Positions 33,769 through 41,441 of a stretch of 64,000 bases of DNA are shown piece after piece (positions within the stretch are counted from its first letter, which is position 1; the number at the start of each line of letters is the position of its first letter). The notes under the pieces are model-generated. The model was not told the origin of the DNA and did no database searches. It was given only the letters and a program-made list of their open reading frames with translations. The position numbers were made by a program, and so were the translations under genes. The stretch covers positions 2,356,001 to 2,420,000 of the forward strand of contig CAVUMC010000002.1 in assembly GCA_963742535.1 (NCBI GenBank), read 5' to 3'. Source of the stretch: VRUE01 sp963742535 (GTDB lineage: Bacteria > Actinomycetota > Thermoleophilia > Solirubrobacterales > 70-9).

Positions 33769-36740
33769 AGCGCATCCTCACAGCCTCGGTGTGTGTCCTT
33801 GCCCTGCTGGGGGCAAGCGCTTCCGTGGCAAGTGCGAGCTTCGGTTTCAAGCCGGGCAAAGAAGGCTTCTCGGTCGCGGTTAAGGGCGAAGACGGCAAAC
33901 CTTCTTCAGAAGCCGGCAAGCACCCAGCTGAATGGAGCATGCATCTGGGCTTCAATGAATCGGGCGGCTTCCCCGACGGGGACCTGCGCAACCTGCGAAT
34001 TGAAACGCCGCAGGGAATGCTCTTGAACCCGACCTTCCAGGGCTCGGTCGCAAGCGAACTGGTCAAGTGCTCAGCGGTTGACTTCCAGACCCCCCGCGTC
34101 TCCCCTTACGAACAGAGCTTCTCAGGGGAGAGCTGTCCGGTCTATACCCAGGTCGGCACGATCGACGTGCATTCATCCTTCGGCGGTGGGATCACCAGGC
34201 GCTTCGGGCTCTTCAACCTCAAAGCCGCCCCAGGACTACCGGCCCAGCTCGGCGCCAGCCCCTACGGCTCGCCGATCGTCTTCGACACGACTCTCGTCCC
34301 TGACTCCTCCGGCCGCTACACCCTTTCGCTAGAGGCCAAGGACTTCTCCCAAGGCCTGGACGTCAGCGGCATCGACATGCACCTCTGGGGCGTGCCCTGG
34401 CACATGACCCACGACGCAGAACGGGGCAACTGCTTGAACGAGGCAGATCCCGCTAGCTATCACGGTGAAGTCTCCTACTTCAAAATGGTCAAAAATCCAG
34501 AAACAGAAAAAGAAGAAGAAAAATTCTTCCCCGGCACCTGCTCGCCGGGCTTCATCAGCGAATACCCACCGAAAGCCTTCCTCACGCTGCCTACGGAGTG
34601 CTCTAGCTCCCTCTCTTTCGGGGTCACGGCAAGCTCCTGGCAGCAACCAAACCAGGTGAGCGCCACCGCCACCAACAACAACACGCTCGATCAGGCAGTC
34701 CCGCTCTCGCGCTGCGCTTCCCTTCCCTTCACCCCTGAACCGATCGGCCTGCTGAACACCACCAACGCCTCGACCTCCTCCGGGTATGCCTTCCGCCTCA
34801 CCTCAGACCAGGAAGGCCTGGTCCAACCAACCCAGCCAGTGGCATCGGCTGCGCGCAAGGTCGTCGTCCACCTCCCACAAGGCGTCACAGTCAATCCCTC
34901 GGTGGGAGCAGGCCTGATCGGCTGCTCTCCAGCGCAGTATTCCGTCGAGACCCCCTTCAACGGCCAGGGGCAAGGCTGTCCCAACGGCTCGAAGATCGGC
35001 GACTTCATCGTGCAGACCCCGCTCTTCGAAGACGTGGCGGGAAGGGAATTCTTCAATGGCGCGATCTACCTCGCTTCTCCCAGGGACAACCCATCGGGTT
35101 CCCTGGTCGCGGTGTATTTGGTCGCCAAGCTCCCCCAGCGCGGCGTGATGATCAAGCTCGCAGGCAAGATCGACCCCAACCCTTCCGACGGCACGATCAC
35201 CGCCACCTTCGAAGGCCTGCCCCAGCTCCCCTATACCGACCTCTCGATGGACTTCAGGGCAGGGCAGCGAGCCTTCCTGATCAGCCCCCCAACCTGTGGG
35301 GAAGCGATCACCAGGACGGAGATGACCCCCTGGTCCAACGAAACCACGGTCCCCAGCACCCCAACCTCCTCAGACATCACGAGCGGAGTCGACTTCGGCC
35401 CCTGCCCAACGGGCACGCCCCCCTTCAACGTCGAAGCCGTAACCGGCGGCATCAACTCCAACGTCAACTCCTACACCCCCTACTACGTCCACCTCACCCG
35501 CCACGACACCGACCAGGAGATCACCTCCTACTCCCTGGTCCTGCCCAAGGGCATCACCGGCAAGCTCGCGGGAGTCCCCTATTGCCCTGAGGCAGGCATC
35601 GAAGCCTCACGCCGAAACACCGGCTTTGGCGAGGAAGCCCATCCCTCCTGTCCCGCGGCATCGCAGGTAGGGCGGACCCTGACCGGCTACGGGGTGGGAC
35701 CGGCGCTGACCTATGCCGCCGGGAGGATCTACCTGGCAGGCCCCTACCACGGCGCTCCTCTCTCGCTCGTAACCGTCAACTCCGCCACGGTCGGCCCCTT
35801 CGACCTCGGCACGATCGTGATCCGCTCCGCCTTCCAGGTCGACCCCCATACCGCCCAGCTGCGAATCGACTCCTCGGCCTCAGACCCGATCCCCCACATC
35901 ATCGACGGCATCCCCCTGCACCTAAGGGAGGTCCGCATCTACATGGACCGCCCCTCCTTCACCCACAACCCCTCGAGCTGTGAGCCCTCGAACCTCGAAT
36001 CGACCCTTACCGGCTCAGGCGCAAGCTTCGAAAGCGCCGCTGACGATTCCAAGGTCATCGTCTCCCGCCACTTCCAGCTGCTCAACTGCTCCACCCTGGG
36101 CTTCAAGCCGAAGCTCGGCATAAGGCTCAGGGGCAACTTCCACCGCGGTGGCTACCCCCAGCTGCGGGCAACCTTCGCCGCCAGGGGACCGCAGGACTCA
36201 AACCTGAGGCGGATCGAGGTCGAAATGCCCCATGCCGAGTTCCTGGCACAGAACCACATCCGCGAAGTCTGCTCGAGGGTCCAGTTCGACGCCAAACGCT
36301 GCCCTTCAGGCTCCATCTACGGCTCCGCCGTCGCCTATACCCCTCTTCTCTCCGAACCCTTGCGGGGAAACGTCTACCTGCGCTCCTCGACCGGCAAGCT
36401 GCCAGACCTGGTCGCAGACCTCTACTCCGGAGCTGTTCGCATCGTCGTCGAAGGCCACATCGGCCCGACCAAGCAAGGCGGCGTCGATGCCTTCTTCGAT
36501 GAACTGCCAGACCAGCCCTTGGATCGCTTCGTGATGACCCTGCGAGGCGGCAAGCATGGTCTTTTGACCAACTCGACCGACATCTGCGCCGCTCCTCCCT
36601 TCGCCTCTGTCTCCTCGATCGCCCAGAACAACATCGGGGCCAAGTTCAACACGGTGCTGAGGGGGACTTGCAAGGGGAAGGGGAAGGCTGGGAAGGGGAA
36701 GAAGGCCCAAGGCAAGGGGCATAAGAAGGGTGGGAAGTGA
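33765..36740 (+). CDS. 991-aa secreted repeat-module protein, paralog of the 1088-aa product
   Basis: Signal peptide about 1-23 (ASVASA). No DUF11-like domain; the protein enters the repeated module directly (VKCSAVDFQTPRVSPYEQSFSGESCPVYTQVG). Further copies centre on GCSPAQYSVETPFNGQGQGCPNGSKIG (near 390), CPEAGIEASRRN..HPSCPAASQVG (near 615) and CSRVQFDAKRCPSGSIYG (near 835), each ending in a TFEGLPQLPYTD- or DELPDQPLDR-type strand and a cysteine. The tail is GTCKGKGKAGKGKKAQGKGHKKGGK. An Asn-Pro-Glu-Thr-Glu-Lys-rich insert is encoded by an A-rich patch near 34500. The downstream lipoprotein starts inside its stop (GTGA). Confidence 0.85.
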   Translation: MKRILTASVCVLALLGASASVASASFGFKPGKEGFSVAVKGEDGKPSSEAGKHPAEWSMHLGFNESGGFPDGDLRNLRIETPQGMLLNPTFQGSVASELVKCSAVDFQTPRVSPYEQSFSGESCPVYTQVGTIDVHSSFGGGITRRFGLFNLKAAPGLPAQLGASPYGSPIVFDTTLVPDSSGRYTLSLEAKDFSQGLDVSGIDMHLWGVPWHMTHDAERGNCLNEADPASYHGEVSYFKMVKNPETEKEEEKFFPGTCSPGFISEYPPKAFLTLPTECSSSLSFGVTASSWQQPNQVSATATNNNTLDQAVPLSRCASLPFTPEPIGLLNTTNASTSSGYAFRLTSDQEGLVQPTQPVASAARKVVVHLPQGVTVNPSVGAGLIGCSPAQYSVETPFNGQGQGCPNGSKIGDFIVQTPLFEDVAGREFFNGAIYLASPRDNPSGSLVAVYLVAKLPQRGVMIKLAGKIDPNPSDGTITATFEGLPQLPYTDLSMDFRAGQRAFLISPPTCGEAITRTEMTPWSNETTVPSTPTSSDITSGVDFGPCPTGTPPFNVEAVTGGINSNVNSYTPYYVHLTRHDTDQEITSYSLVLPKGITGKLAGVPYCPEAGIEASRRNTGFGEEAHPSCPAASQVGRTLTGYGVGPALTYAAGRIYLAGPYHGAPLSLVTVNSATVGPFDLGTIVIRSAFQVDPHTAQLRIDSSASDPIPHIIDGIPLHLREVRIYMDRPSFTHNPSSCEPSNLESTLTGSGASFESAADDSKVIVSRHFQLLNCSTLGFKPKLGIRLRGNFHRGGYPQLRATFAARGPQDSNLRRIEVEMPHAEFLAQNHIREVCSRVQFDAKRCPSGSIYGSAVAYTPLLSEPLRGNVYLRSSTGKLPDLVADLYSGAVRIVVEGHIGPTKQGGVDAFFDELPDQPLDRFVMTLRGGKHGLLTNSTDICAAPPFASVSSIAQNNIGAKFNTVLRGTCKGKGKAGKGKKAQGKGHKKGGK

Positions 36741-37504
36741 GCAGGGCCCTGGTCGTTCTTGGGGTGTGTGTGGCCGTTGCGGTTGGCGGTTGCGGTGGGG
36801 GGAGTGATGACACCTCCACTTCGAGCACGACAACGCAAGCCACTACCGCCAACGCACCTCAGCCGGAAGGTAAGAGCACCACTGCTTCACCTAGACCTCA
36901 GGGTGAAAAGGGCGAGCAAGACAAAGCCAAGTCCAACACCTCTGGCTCAGCGCAAGGCAACAAGGGCGACTACTCCTCCTCTTCGGACTCCCAGCGCACC
37001 AAGGTCCCCCGCATCTCCTCCGCCCCCACCGCCGGCTCAAGCGCCCCAGCCCCAGGAGTGAAGACCGTCAAGGACGGCGACAACAGCGTCCAGGAATACG
37101 GCGTGGAGTCAGGCAGCTCAGAACGAAGAGAAGCCGCGATCGCCCTGCAGGCCTACCTCAACGCCAGGGCCGAAGAGGACTGGGGGAGTGCCTGTTCGCT
37201 TCTGGCTAAGAAGCCGATGGAACAACTGGAACGCCTGCAGGCCGCGGCCGCCAAGCAAGGCAGGAAGCTCGATGGCTGCGCTCCGACGATGGCCCTGCTG
37301 AGAGAAGGCGAAGCCCAGTCCGAGGAACAGTCGGTGATCACCGAAGTCCTCAGCTTCCGAGGCGGCGGCGACATCTCCGGCGATCCCTCCTACCTGCTCT
37401 ATCTCGCCCCACCGGGCAGGACCCTCTTCAGCATGCCGATGTATTCCGAGGGGGGCACCTGGAAGGTCGGGCTGGCAAGAGCGGCTGAACTTCCGGTCGG
37501 CTGA
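36737..37504 (+). CDS. Putative lipoprotein with C-terminal globular domain
   Basis: 255 aa, GTG start 36737 overlapping the previous stop (GTGA). The N-terminus has a hydrophobic signal (ALVVLGVCVAVAV) ending GGCGGGSDD, a plausible lipobox with Cys about 19 as the lipidated residue. A Ser/Thr/Pro-rich linker (about 22-110) leads to a globular domain (about 115-255: REAAIALQAYLNARAEEDWGSACSLLA, GTWKVGLARAAELPVG). The alpha+beta pattern recalls NTF2-like or DUF4878-type secreted domains, without a firm match. Fifth gene in the secreted-protein operon, so likely a membrane-tethered partner of the large products. Confidence 0.75.
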   Translation: MSRALVVLGVCVAVAVGGCGGGSDDTSTSSTTTQATTANAPQPEGKSTTASPRPQGEKGEQDKAKSNTSGSAQGNKGDYSSSSDSQRTKVPRISSAPTAGSSAPAPGVKTVKDGDNSVQEYGVESGSSERREAAIALQAYLNARAEEDWGSACSLLAKKPMEQLERLQAAAAKQGRKLDGCAPTMALLREGEAQSEEQSVITEVLSFRGGGDISGDPSYLLYLAPPGRTLFSMPMYSEGGTWKVGLARAAELPVG

Positions 37505-37539
37505 AGAGTCTTGAAACGCAACCTACGAGCGAGGAAACC

Positions 37540-38328
37540 ATGAACCCAAAGCGCTTCTACGTCGTCTTGCCGATCGCGCTGGTCGCGATCGGTTCCCTCG
37601 CTGTCTTCGCAAAGGCCGAAATCGCCCAGCAGGGCAACCTGCGGGTAACCGTCTCAGGCAAGCTCGCCCCCAAGAAGCTGCCAAGAGAAGGAGTAGCCCC
37701 GATCTCAGTCTCGGTAGGCGGCCAGATCGCCACCACCGACGAAACCCTGCCGCCCACATTGAAGAAGCTCCGGGTAGAGCTAAACCGCCACGGCCGCCTC
37801 GACTACAAGGGCCTGCCCACCTGCGACTACGCGAGGATCCAACCGGGATCAAGCTCCCACGCCCTGGCGGGCTGCAGATCCTCATTGGTCGGAGAAGGAA
37901 CGTTTAACGCCGCGATCACGCTCTCAGGCCAAGACCCCTATCCGACCCAGGGAAAGCTCTTGGTCTTCAACAGCACCAAAGGCGGCAAGCCCGTCCTCTA
38001 CGGCCATATCTATTCCCCCCATCCCTTCGCCACCTCCTTCGTAATCATCTTCAAGGTCTCCCAGCTTGCGAAGGGCACCTACGGCGTAGTGCTAGACGCC
38101 CCCCTGCCCAAGGCGATGAAGAGCTGGGGACGCCTCACAGGGCTGGAAATGACCCTCGACAGGCGCTTCAACTACAAGGGCCAATCCCATAGCTACATCA
38201 GCTCCGGCTGTCCCGCCCCCAAGGGCACGAGCCTCGTTGCCTTCCCGATCGCCCGGACTTCCTTTGCCTTCAGCGGCGGCAAGCAGCTCTCCTCGGTGCT
38301 TCAGGGGAGCTGTCGGGTTCGGGGTTAG
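37540..38328 (+). CDS. 262-aa exported protein, single-module relative of the large proteins
   Basis: ATG 37540 with GAGGAAACC upstream. Signal/anchor helix (about 6-25, ending FAKA). The main domain contains VELNRHGRLDYKGLPTCDYARIQPGSSSHALAGCRSSLVGEGTF, then a strand-rich region and SSGCPAPKGTSL, ending in a cysteine-bearing ELSC-like strand (VLQGSCRVRG). The order of cysteine, glycine and hydrophobic strands resembles one repeat unit of the 1088- and 991-aa proteins. Last gene of the operon; followed by about 30 bases and the promoter of the TetR pair. Function unknown. Confidence 0.75.
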   Translation: MNPKRFYVVLPIALVAIGSLAVFAKAEIAQQGNLRVTVSGKLAPKKLPREGVAPISVSVGGQIATTDETLPPTLKKLRVELNRHGRLDYKGLPTCDYARIQPGSSSHALAGCRSSLVGEGTFNAAITLSGQDPYPTQGKLLVFNSTKGGKPVLYGHIYSPHPFATSFVIIFKVSQLAKGTYGVVLDAPLPKAMKSWGRLTGLEMTLDRRFNYKGQSHSYISSGCPAPKGTSLVAFPIARTSFAFSGGKQLSSVLQGSCRVRG

Positions 38329-38359
38329 GGGCTCTCCCGGTAGATTTGTGCCCAAAGAA

Positions 38360-38403
38360 ACCACGTGCGTATCTTGACAAACGCGAACTGACGTGTTTGT
38401 ATT
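38360..38403 (+). promoter_or_regulatory. Promoter and candidate operator of the TetR pair
   Basis: TTGACA (38374-38379) and TGTATT (38398-38403) with an 18-base spacer. Bases 38360-38380 match 22276-22296 exactly; further matched positions include CGAAC and CGTGTTT. AAACCACGT upstream and ACGTGTTT downstream form an inverted repeat with a one-base slip. The sequence CGGTATGG follows in both places at an almost identical distance; here its ATG (38436) is the TetR start. Confidence 0.72.
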
Positions 38404-38435
38404 TCGATTCGGATTCGCTTGAGAACTGAGTCGGT

Positions 38436-39155
38436 ATGGATGCGAAGCGAGAGATCAGCGGTTCTACCCGAAGCTCGCGGGGCTCACGTCGACGCCCCGA
38501 TCTGACGCCGCCTAAGGTGGAGAAGATTCGGCCTGGTCGCTCCGGCCTTTCGAGGGAGGAGGTCGTTACCAATCAACGGGCCCGGATCTTCGCTGGGCTC
38601 GCGGCCGCTCTCTCTTACCACGGCTACGAGGACACCAAGGTCACCGACATCGTCGAACTCGCGGGGGTCTCCCGGGCGACCTTTTACGAGCGCTTCGAGA
38701 GCAAGGAGCTCTGCTTCGACGCCGCTTACGAGGACGGCGTCGAGCGCCTATCGGCGGCGGTGGAGGAGGGAGCGGATGACGAGCGCGGCTGGGCCAACCG
38801 GCTCTCGGCGGGATTGACGGCCGGGCTCGATTTCCTCGCGGCCGAGCCGGCACTTGCCCACCTGCTCTTCGTTGAGGCGCTAGCCGCCGCTCGCCCGGCC
38901 CGGCTCGAGCACGAGCGCTCGCTGGAGCGCCTCGCAGAGGTCCTGCGCCCGCCGGCGGATGGGGGAGAGCTCGCCGTCTCTGAAGAGACCGCGCGCATGC
39001 TCGCCGGAGGGCTCGCCTCTCACCTTTCGGGTCGGATCCTGGCCGGCGAAGCCGAGCGGCTGTCCGAGCTGCACGACTCGCTATTGCAGTACCTGCTCGC
39101 TCCCTCGCTGGCGGCTCTGCGCACCACGGATGAGCGACGAGCCGCCGCGCTTTGA
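38436..39155 (+). CDS. TetR-family regulator, second of three paralogs
   Basis: 239 aa. Winged/helix-turn-helix N-terminus (about 45-95: QRARIFAGLAAALSYHGYEDTKVTDIVELAGVSRATFYERFESKELCF). The rest of the protein is alpha-helical with SAGLTAGLDFLAAEPALAHLLFVEALAA, clearly the same subfamily as the TetR at 21437. N-terminal 40 residues are Arg/Ser-rich, unusual for the family. The promoter carries the same 21-base element as the secreted-protein operon, so autoregulation plus cross-regulation is the simplest reading. It overlaps the next TetR gene by 26 bases. Confidence 0.9.
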   Translation: MDAKREISGSTRSSRGSRRRPDLTPPKVEKIRPGRSGLSREEVVTNQRARIFAGLAAALSYHGYEDTKVTDIVELAGVSRATFYERFESKELCFDAAYEDGVERLSAAVEEGADDERGWANRLSAGLTAGLDFLAAEPALAHLLFVEALAAARPARLEHERSLERLAEVLRPPADGGELAVSEETARMLAGGLASHLSGRILAGEAERLSELHDSLLQYLLAPSLAALRTTDERRAAAL

Positions 39156-39813
39156 TCCAGGCGGCTTCGCCGAGCTGCCGGACAAGCTCGCCCTCGGTCA
39201 GCTGCCACCCGGCCGCCACGGCCTGCCGCGCTCCTTCGTGGTCCGCAACCAGCGCCTGCGCATCGTCTCCGCCCTAATGCGAATGCTGCCGGTGCACGGC
39301 TACGCCGGCACCACGATTGGCCATATCACCAGGGAGGCGCGTGTCTCTCGGCAGGCTTTCTACTCCCAGTTCGCCGGTAAGGAGGAGTGCTTCCTGGAGG
39401 CTTACGACCTCGGGAGTCATTGGCTCTGCGATGGGGTGGAGGGAGCGGTCGGCGAGGAAGACTGGCCCGGCCGGGTCCGGATCGGGGTGGGGGAGATCCT
39501 GCGGCGGCTCGCTGCCAATCCGCACCTCGCGCACCTGACCGCGATCGAGGCTGTGCAGGCGGGTCCCGCCGCGCGCAAACGCCAGCAGGAAAGTCTCGCC
39601 CGGCTCGCCGAGATTCTCGGCCGCGGTCGCCCCGATCGGCCCGAGCTGCCGGCCGATCTCGAGCAGCTCCTGCTCGGCGGCGCGCTCTCCGTGCTCGTTC
39701 GGCACGTCGAAAACGACAAGATCGAGCAACTGCCCGAGATCGAAACGGCGCTCGTCGAGTGCCTGCTGATTCCCTATCTGGGAGCGGCGAAGAGCAAGCG
39801 AATCGCGGCTTGA
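39130..39813 (+). CDS. TetR-family regulator, third of three paralogs
   Basis: 227 aa from ATG 39130 (MSDEPPRFDPGGFAELPDKL), which lies inside the end of the preceding TetR gene. Helix-turn-helix about 38-88 (NQRLRIVSALMRMLPVHGYAGTTIGHITREARVSRQAFYSQFAGKEECF). Its leader LPPGRHGLPRSFVVRNQR mirrors LPRGRHALAPGDVLRDQR of the first TetR. A frame extension upstream is possible but runs in the second TetR gene. Translation is coupled to that gene. Two tandem TetRs could form heterodimers; this is inference. Confidence 0.88.
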   Translation: MSDEPPRFDPGGFAELPDKLALGQLPPGRHGLPRSFVVRNQRLRIVSALMRMLPVHGYAGTTIGHITREARVSRQAFYSQFAGKEECFLEAYDLGSHWLCDGVEGAVGEEDWPGRVRIGVGEILRRLAANPHLAHLTAIEAVQAGPAARKRQQESLARLAEILGRGRPDRPELPADLEQLLLGGALSVLVRHVENDKIEQLPEIETALVECLLIPYLGAAKSKRIAA

Positions 39814-39820
39814 GACGGGC

Positions 39821-39839
39821 GCTATACTTTTTGAAGTAA
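39821..39839 (+). promoter_or_regulatory. Promoter/operator motif before the E1-like activator gene
   Basis: 19 bases GCTATACTTTTTGAAGTAA are identical to 41406-41424 before cysM. It includes a good -10 (TATACT, 39823-39828) and a perfect palindrome TACTT-TTTG-AAGTA (39825-39838). No good -35 is seen, as expected for an activated or regulator-dependent promoter. The activator start GTG lies 29 bases downstream. Confidence 0.7.
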
Positions 39840-39868
39840 AAGCCGATCCGGATTTAGGAGATTTGCCA

Positions 39869-41065
39869 GTGGCTAACGGTGCGGACACGCAGGTCAAAGC
39901 CCCAGTTGAGGAGATCGAACCCTTCGAGGCTCAGCAGGAGATCGAGGGCGGCGACGTCGTCCTGATCGACACTCGCGAGCCGCACGAGTACCAGGAGGCG
40001 CACCTCGACGGTGGCAAGCTGGTTCCGCCCGGGCTGCTCGCCGACGAAATCGGCACCGCCGCGCCCGACAAGTCGGCCCGCACGATCATTTACTGCCGCA
40101 GCGGCAACCGCTCCTACAAGGCCGCCGAACAGCTCGAAGCGCTCGGCTACACCGACGTCGCCTCGGTGGCCGGCGGCATCATCGCCTGGCAGGAGCAGGG
40201 ACTCCCCATCCTCGCCGCCGAGGGGATGACCGCCGAGCAGCGCGACCGCTACTCGCGCCACACGCTGCTGCCGGAGGTCGGGGTCGACGGCCAGCTGAAG
40301 ATGCTCAACGCGAAAGTGCTGCTGCTCGGCGCCGGAGGGCTCGGCGCGCCGACGGCGCTCTACCTCGCTGCGGCCGGGATCGGCACGATCGGGCTCGTCG
40401 ACGACGACGTGGTCGACGCTTCCAACCTGCAGCGCCAGGTAATTCACAACACCGAGCGGATCGGGATGGCGAAGACCGCCTCGGCTCGGATCTTCATCGA
40501 AGGGCTGAACCCCGACGTCAAAGTCGTCGAGCACAACGGCCGCCTCGACGCGAGCAACATCCTCGACGTGATCTCCGACTACGACATCATCGTCGACGGC
40601 GCCGACAATTTCCCCACTCGTTACCTGCTCAACGACGCTTCGGTGCGGCTGCGCAAGCCGGTCGTCTCCGCCTCGATTCTTGGCTTCGATGGCCAGATCT
40701 CGACCTTCGCCCCCTTCGAGGGCCCCTGCTATCGCTGCCTCTACCCGACCCCGCCGCCGGCCGAGCTGGCGCCGAGCTGCTCAGCCAACGGGGTGCTCGG
40801 CGTGATGGCCGGGACGATGGGCACCCTGCAGGCCAACGAGGTGATCAAGCTGATCCTCGGCAAGGGCGAACCGCTGATCGGGCGCCTGCTGCTCTACGAC
40901 GCCTTGGGGACCCGTTTCACCGAGCTCAAGGTCCGCCGCGACCCCGATTGCCCGATCTGCGGCGAGCAGGCCGAGGAGATCCCGGAGTCGGAGATGGGGA
41001 AGTTCCCCGACTACGACGCCTTTTGCGCCGGCGCCGGCGGCGACCGCCAGACCCTGGCCTCCTAG
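39869..41065 (+). CDS. Rhodanese-ThiF/MoeB fusion, E1-like activator of CysO (MoeZ-type)
   Basis: 398 aa from GTG 39869, with AGGAG eight bases upstream; a TTG at 39863 is too close to it. A rhodanese domain is N-terminal (about 12-115), with persulfide cysteine C76 in YCRSGNRS. The E1 domain (120-398) has the nucleotide loop LLGAGGLGAP (153-161), zinc cysteines C287/C290 and C361/C364 (CYRC, CPIC) and a cysteine C304 in PSCSANGVLG. In mycobacterial MoeZ the rhodanese lies at the C-terminus, so the order is swapped here. It would adenylate and thiocarboxylate the CysO encoded 18 bases downstream, the first step of CysO-dependent cysteine synthesis. Confidence 0.93.
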   Translation: MANGADTQVKAPVEEIEPFEAQQEIEGGDVVLIDTREPHEYQEAHLDGGKLVPPGLLADEIGTAAPDKSARTIIYCRSGNRSYKAAEQLEALGYTDVASVAGGIIAWQEQGLPILAAEGMTAEQRDRYSRHTLLPEVGVDGQLKMLNAKVLLLGAGGLGAPTALYLAAAGIGTIGLVDDDVVDASNLQRQVIHNTERIGMAKTASARIFIEGLNPDVKVVEHNGRLDASNILDVISDYDIIVDGADNFPTRYLLNDASVRLRKPVVSASILGFDGQISTFAPFEGPCYRCLYPTPPPAELAPSCSANGVLGVMAGTMGTLQANEVIKLILGKGEPLIGRLLLYDALGTRFTELKVRRDPDCPICGEQAEEIPESEMGKFPDYDAFCAGAGGDRQTLAS

Positions 41066-41083
41066 GCTAGGATCACCGCCCTC

Positions 41084-41356
41084 ATGGCGACCATTCGCAT
41101 ACCTCCCGTGCTGCGCCCGCAGACAGGTGGCGCCCCCGAAGTCGAGGCCGCCGGCTCCGACGTCGGCGAGGTTCTGCGCGCCCTCACCGCCGAGCACCCC
41201 GGCACCGCGGAGCAGCTCTTCGGTGAGGACGGCGATCTCAACCGCTACGTCAACGTCTACCTCAACGACGAGGATGTGCGGGTGCTCGACGGGCTCGGCA
41301 CCGCGGTGAGCGACGGTGACACCGTCGTCATCTTGCCCGCCATGGCCGGCGGCTGA
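41084..41356 (+). CDS. cysO: Ubiquitin-like sulfur carrier CysO
   Basis: 90 aa beta-grasp protein of the ThiS/MoaD/CysO family. It starts MATIRIPPVLRPQTGGAPEV, which matches the CysO N-terminus better than MoaD, and ends VVILPAMAGG with the required Gly-Gly C-terminus for thiocarboxylate formation. The gene lies directly between the E1-like activator (18 bases before) and cysM (85 bases after), the latter with its own promoter element. In M. tuberculosis CysO-thiocarboxylate gives its sulfur to CysM, and Mec later releases cysteine. All four partners are in this locus. Confidence 0.93.
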   Translation: MATIRIPPVLRPQTGGAPEVEAAGSDVGEVLRALTAEHPGTAEQLFGEDGDLNRYVNVYLNDEDVRVLDGLGTAVSDGDTVVILPAMAGG

Positions 41357-41405
41357 GTCGCCAAGCTCGCTTTTCGCGATCTTCCCAGGGGATAGCAGAC
41401 CCTGG

Positions 41406-41424
41406 CTATACTTTTTGAAGTAAC
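41406..41424 (+). promoter_or_regulatory. Promoter/operator motif before cysM
   Basis: Exact copy of the 19-base motif at 39821-39839, again with TATACT as -10 (41408-41413) and palindrome TACTT-TTTG-AAGTA (41410-41423). ATG of cysM lies 18 bases downstream. Two identical regulatory sequences 1.6 kb apart, each before a cysteine-pathway gene, imply shared control. Confidence 0.72.
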
Positions 41425-41441
41425 GGGAGCGATTCGCGGCT

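Larger units (their letters stand above)
22460..36740 (+). repeat. Two tandem diverged copies of a two-gene secreted-protein cassette
   Basis: Copy 1 is 22460-31401 (1892 aa + 1088 aa), copy 2 is 31417-36740 (783 aa + 991 aa). First members share an SPxDKxG-type segment, a CxxCxPT element, (D/Y)xWEAPxxGSC, and CEGDAC before a Lys-rich tail. Second members share GCSxAQ, DNPxGSLLAxY, PQLPxS and a TPWS segment. Each pair is joined by an ATGA overlap. Similarity is at protein level only. Confidence 0.75.

Noticed and set aside
34490..34530. A-rich tract in the 991-aa gene as a phase-variation slippage site
   Set aside because: The A-runs are interrupted and short, and the frame is intact on both sides.
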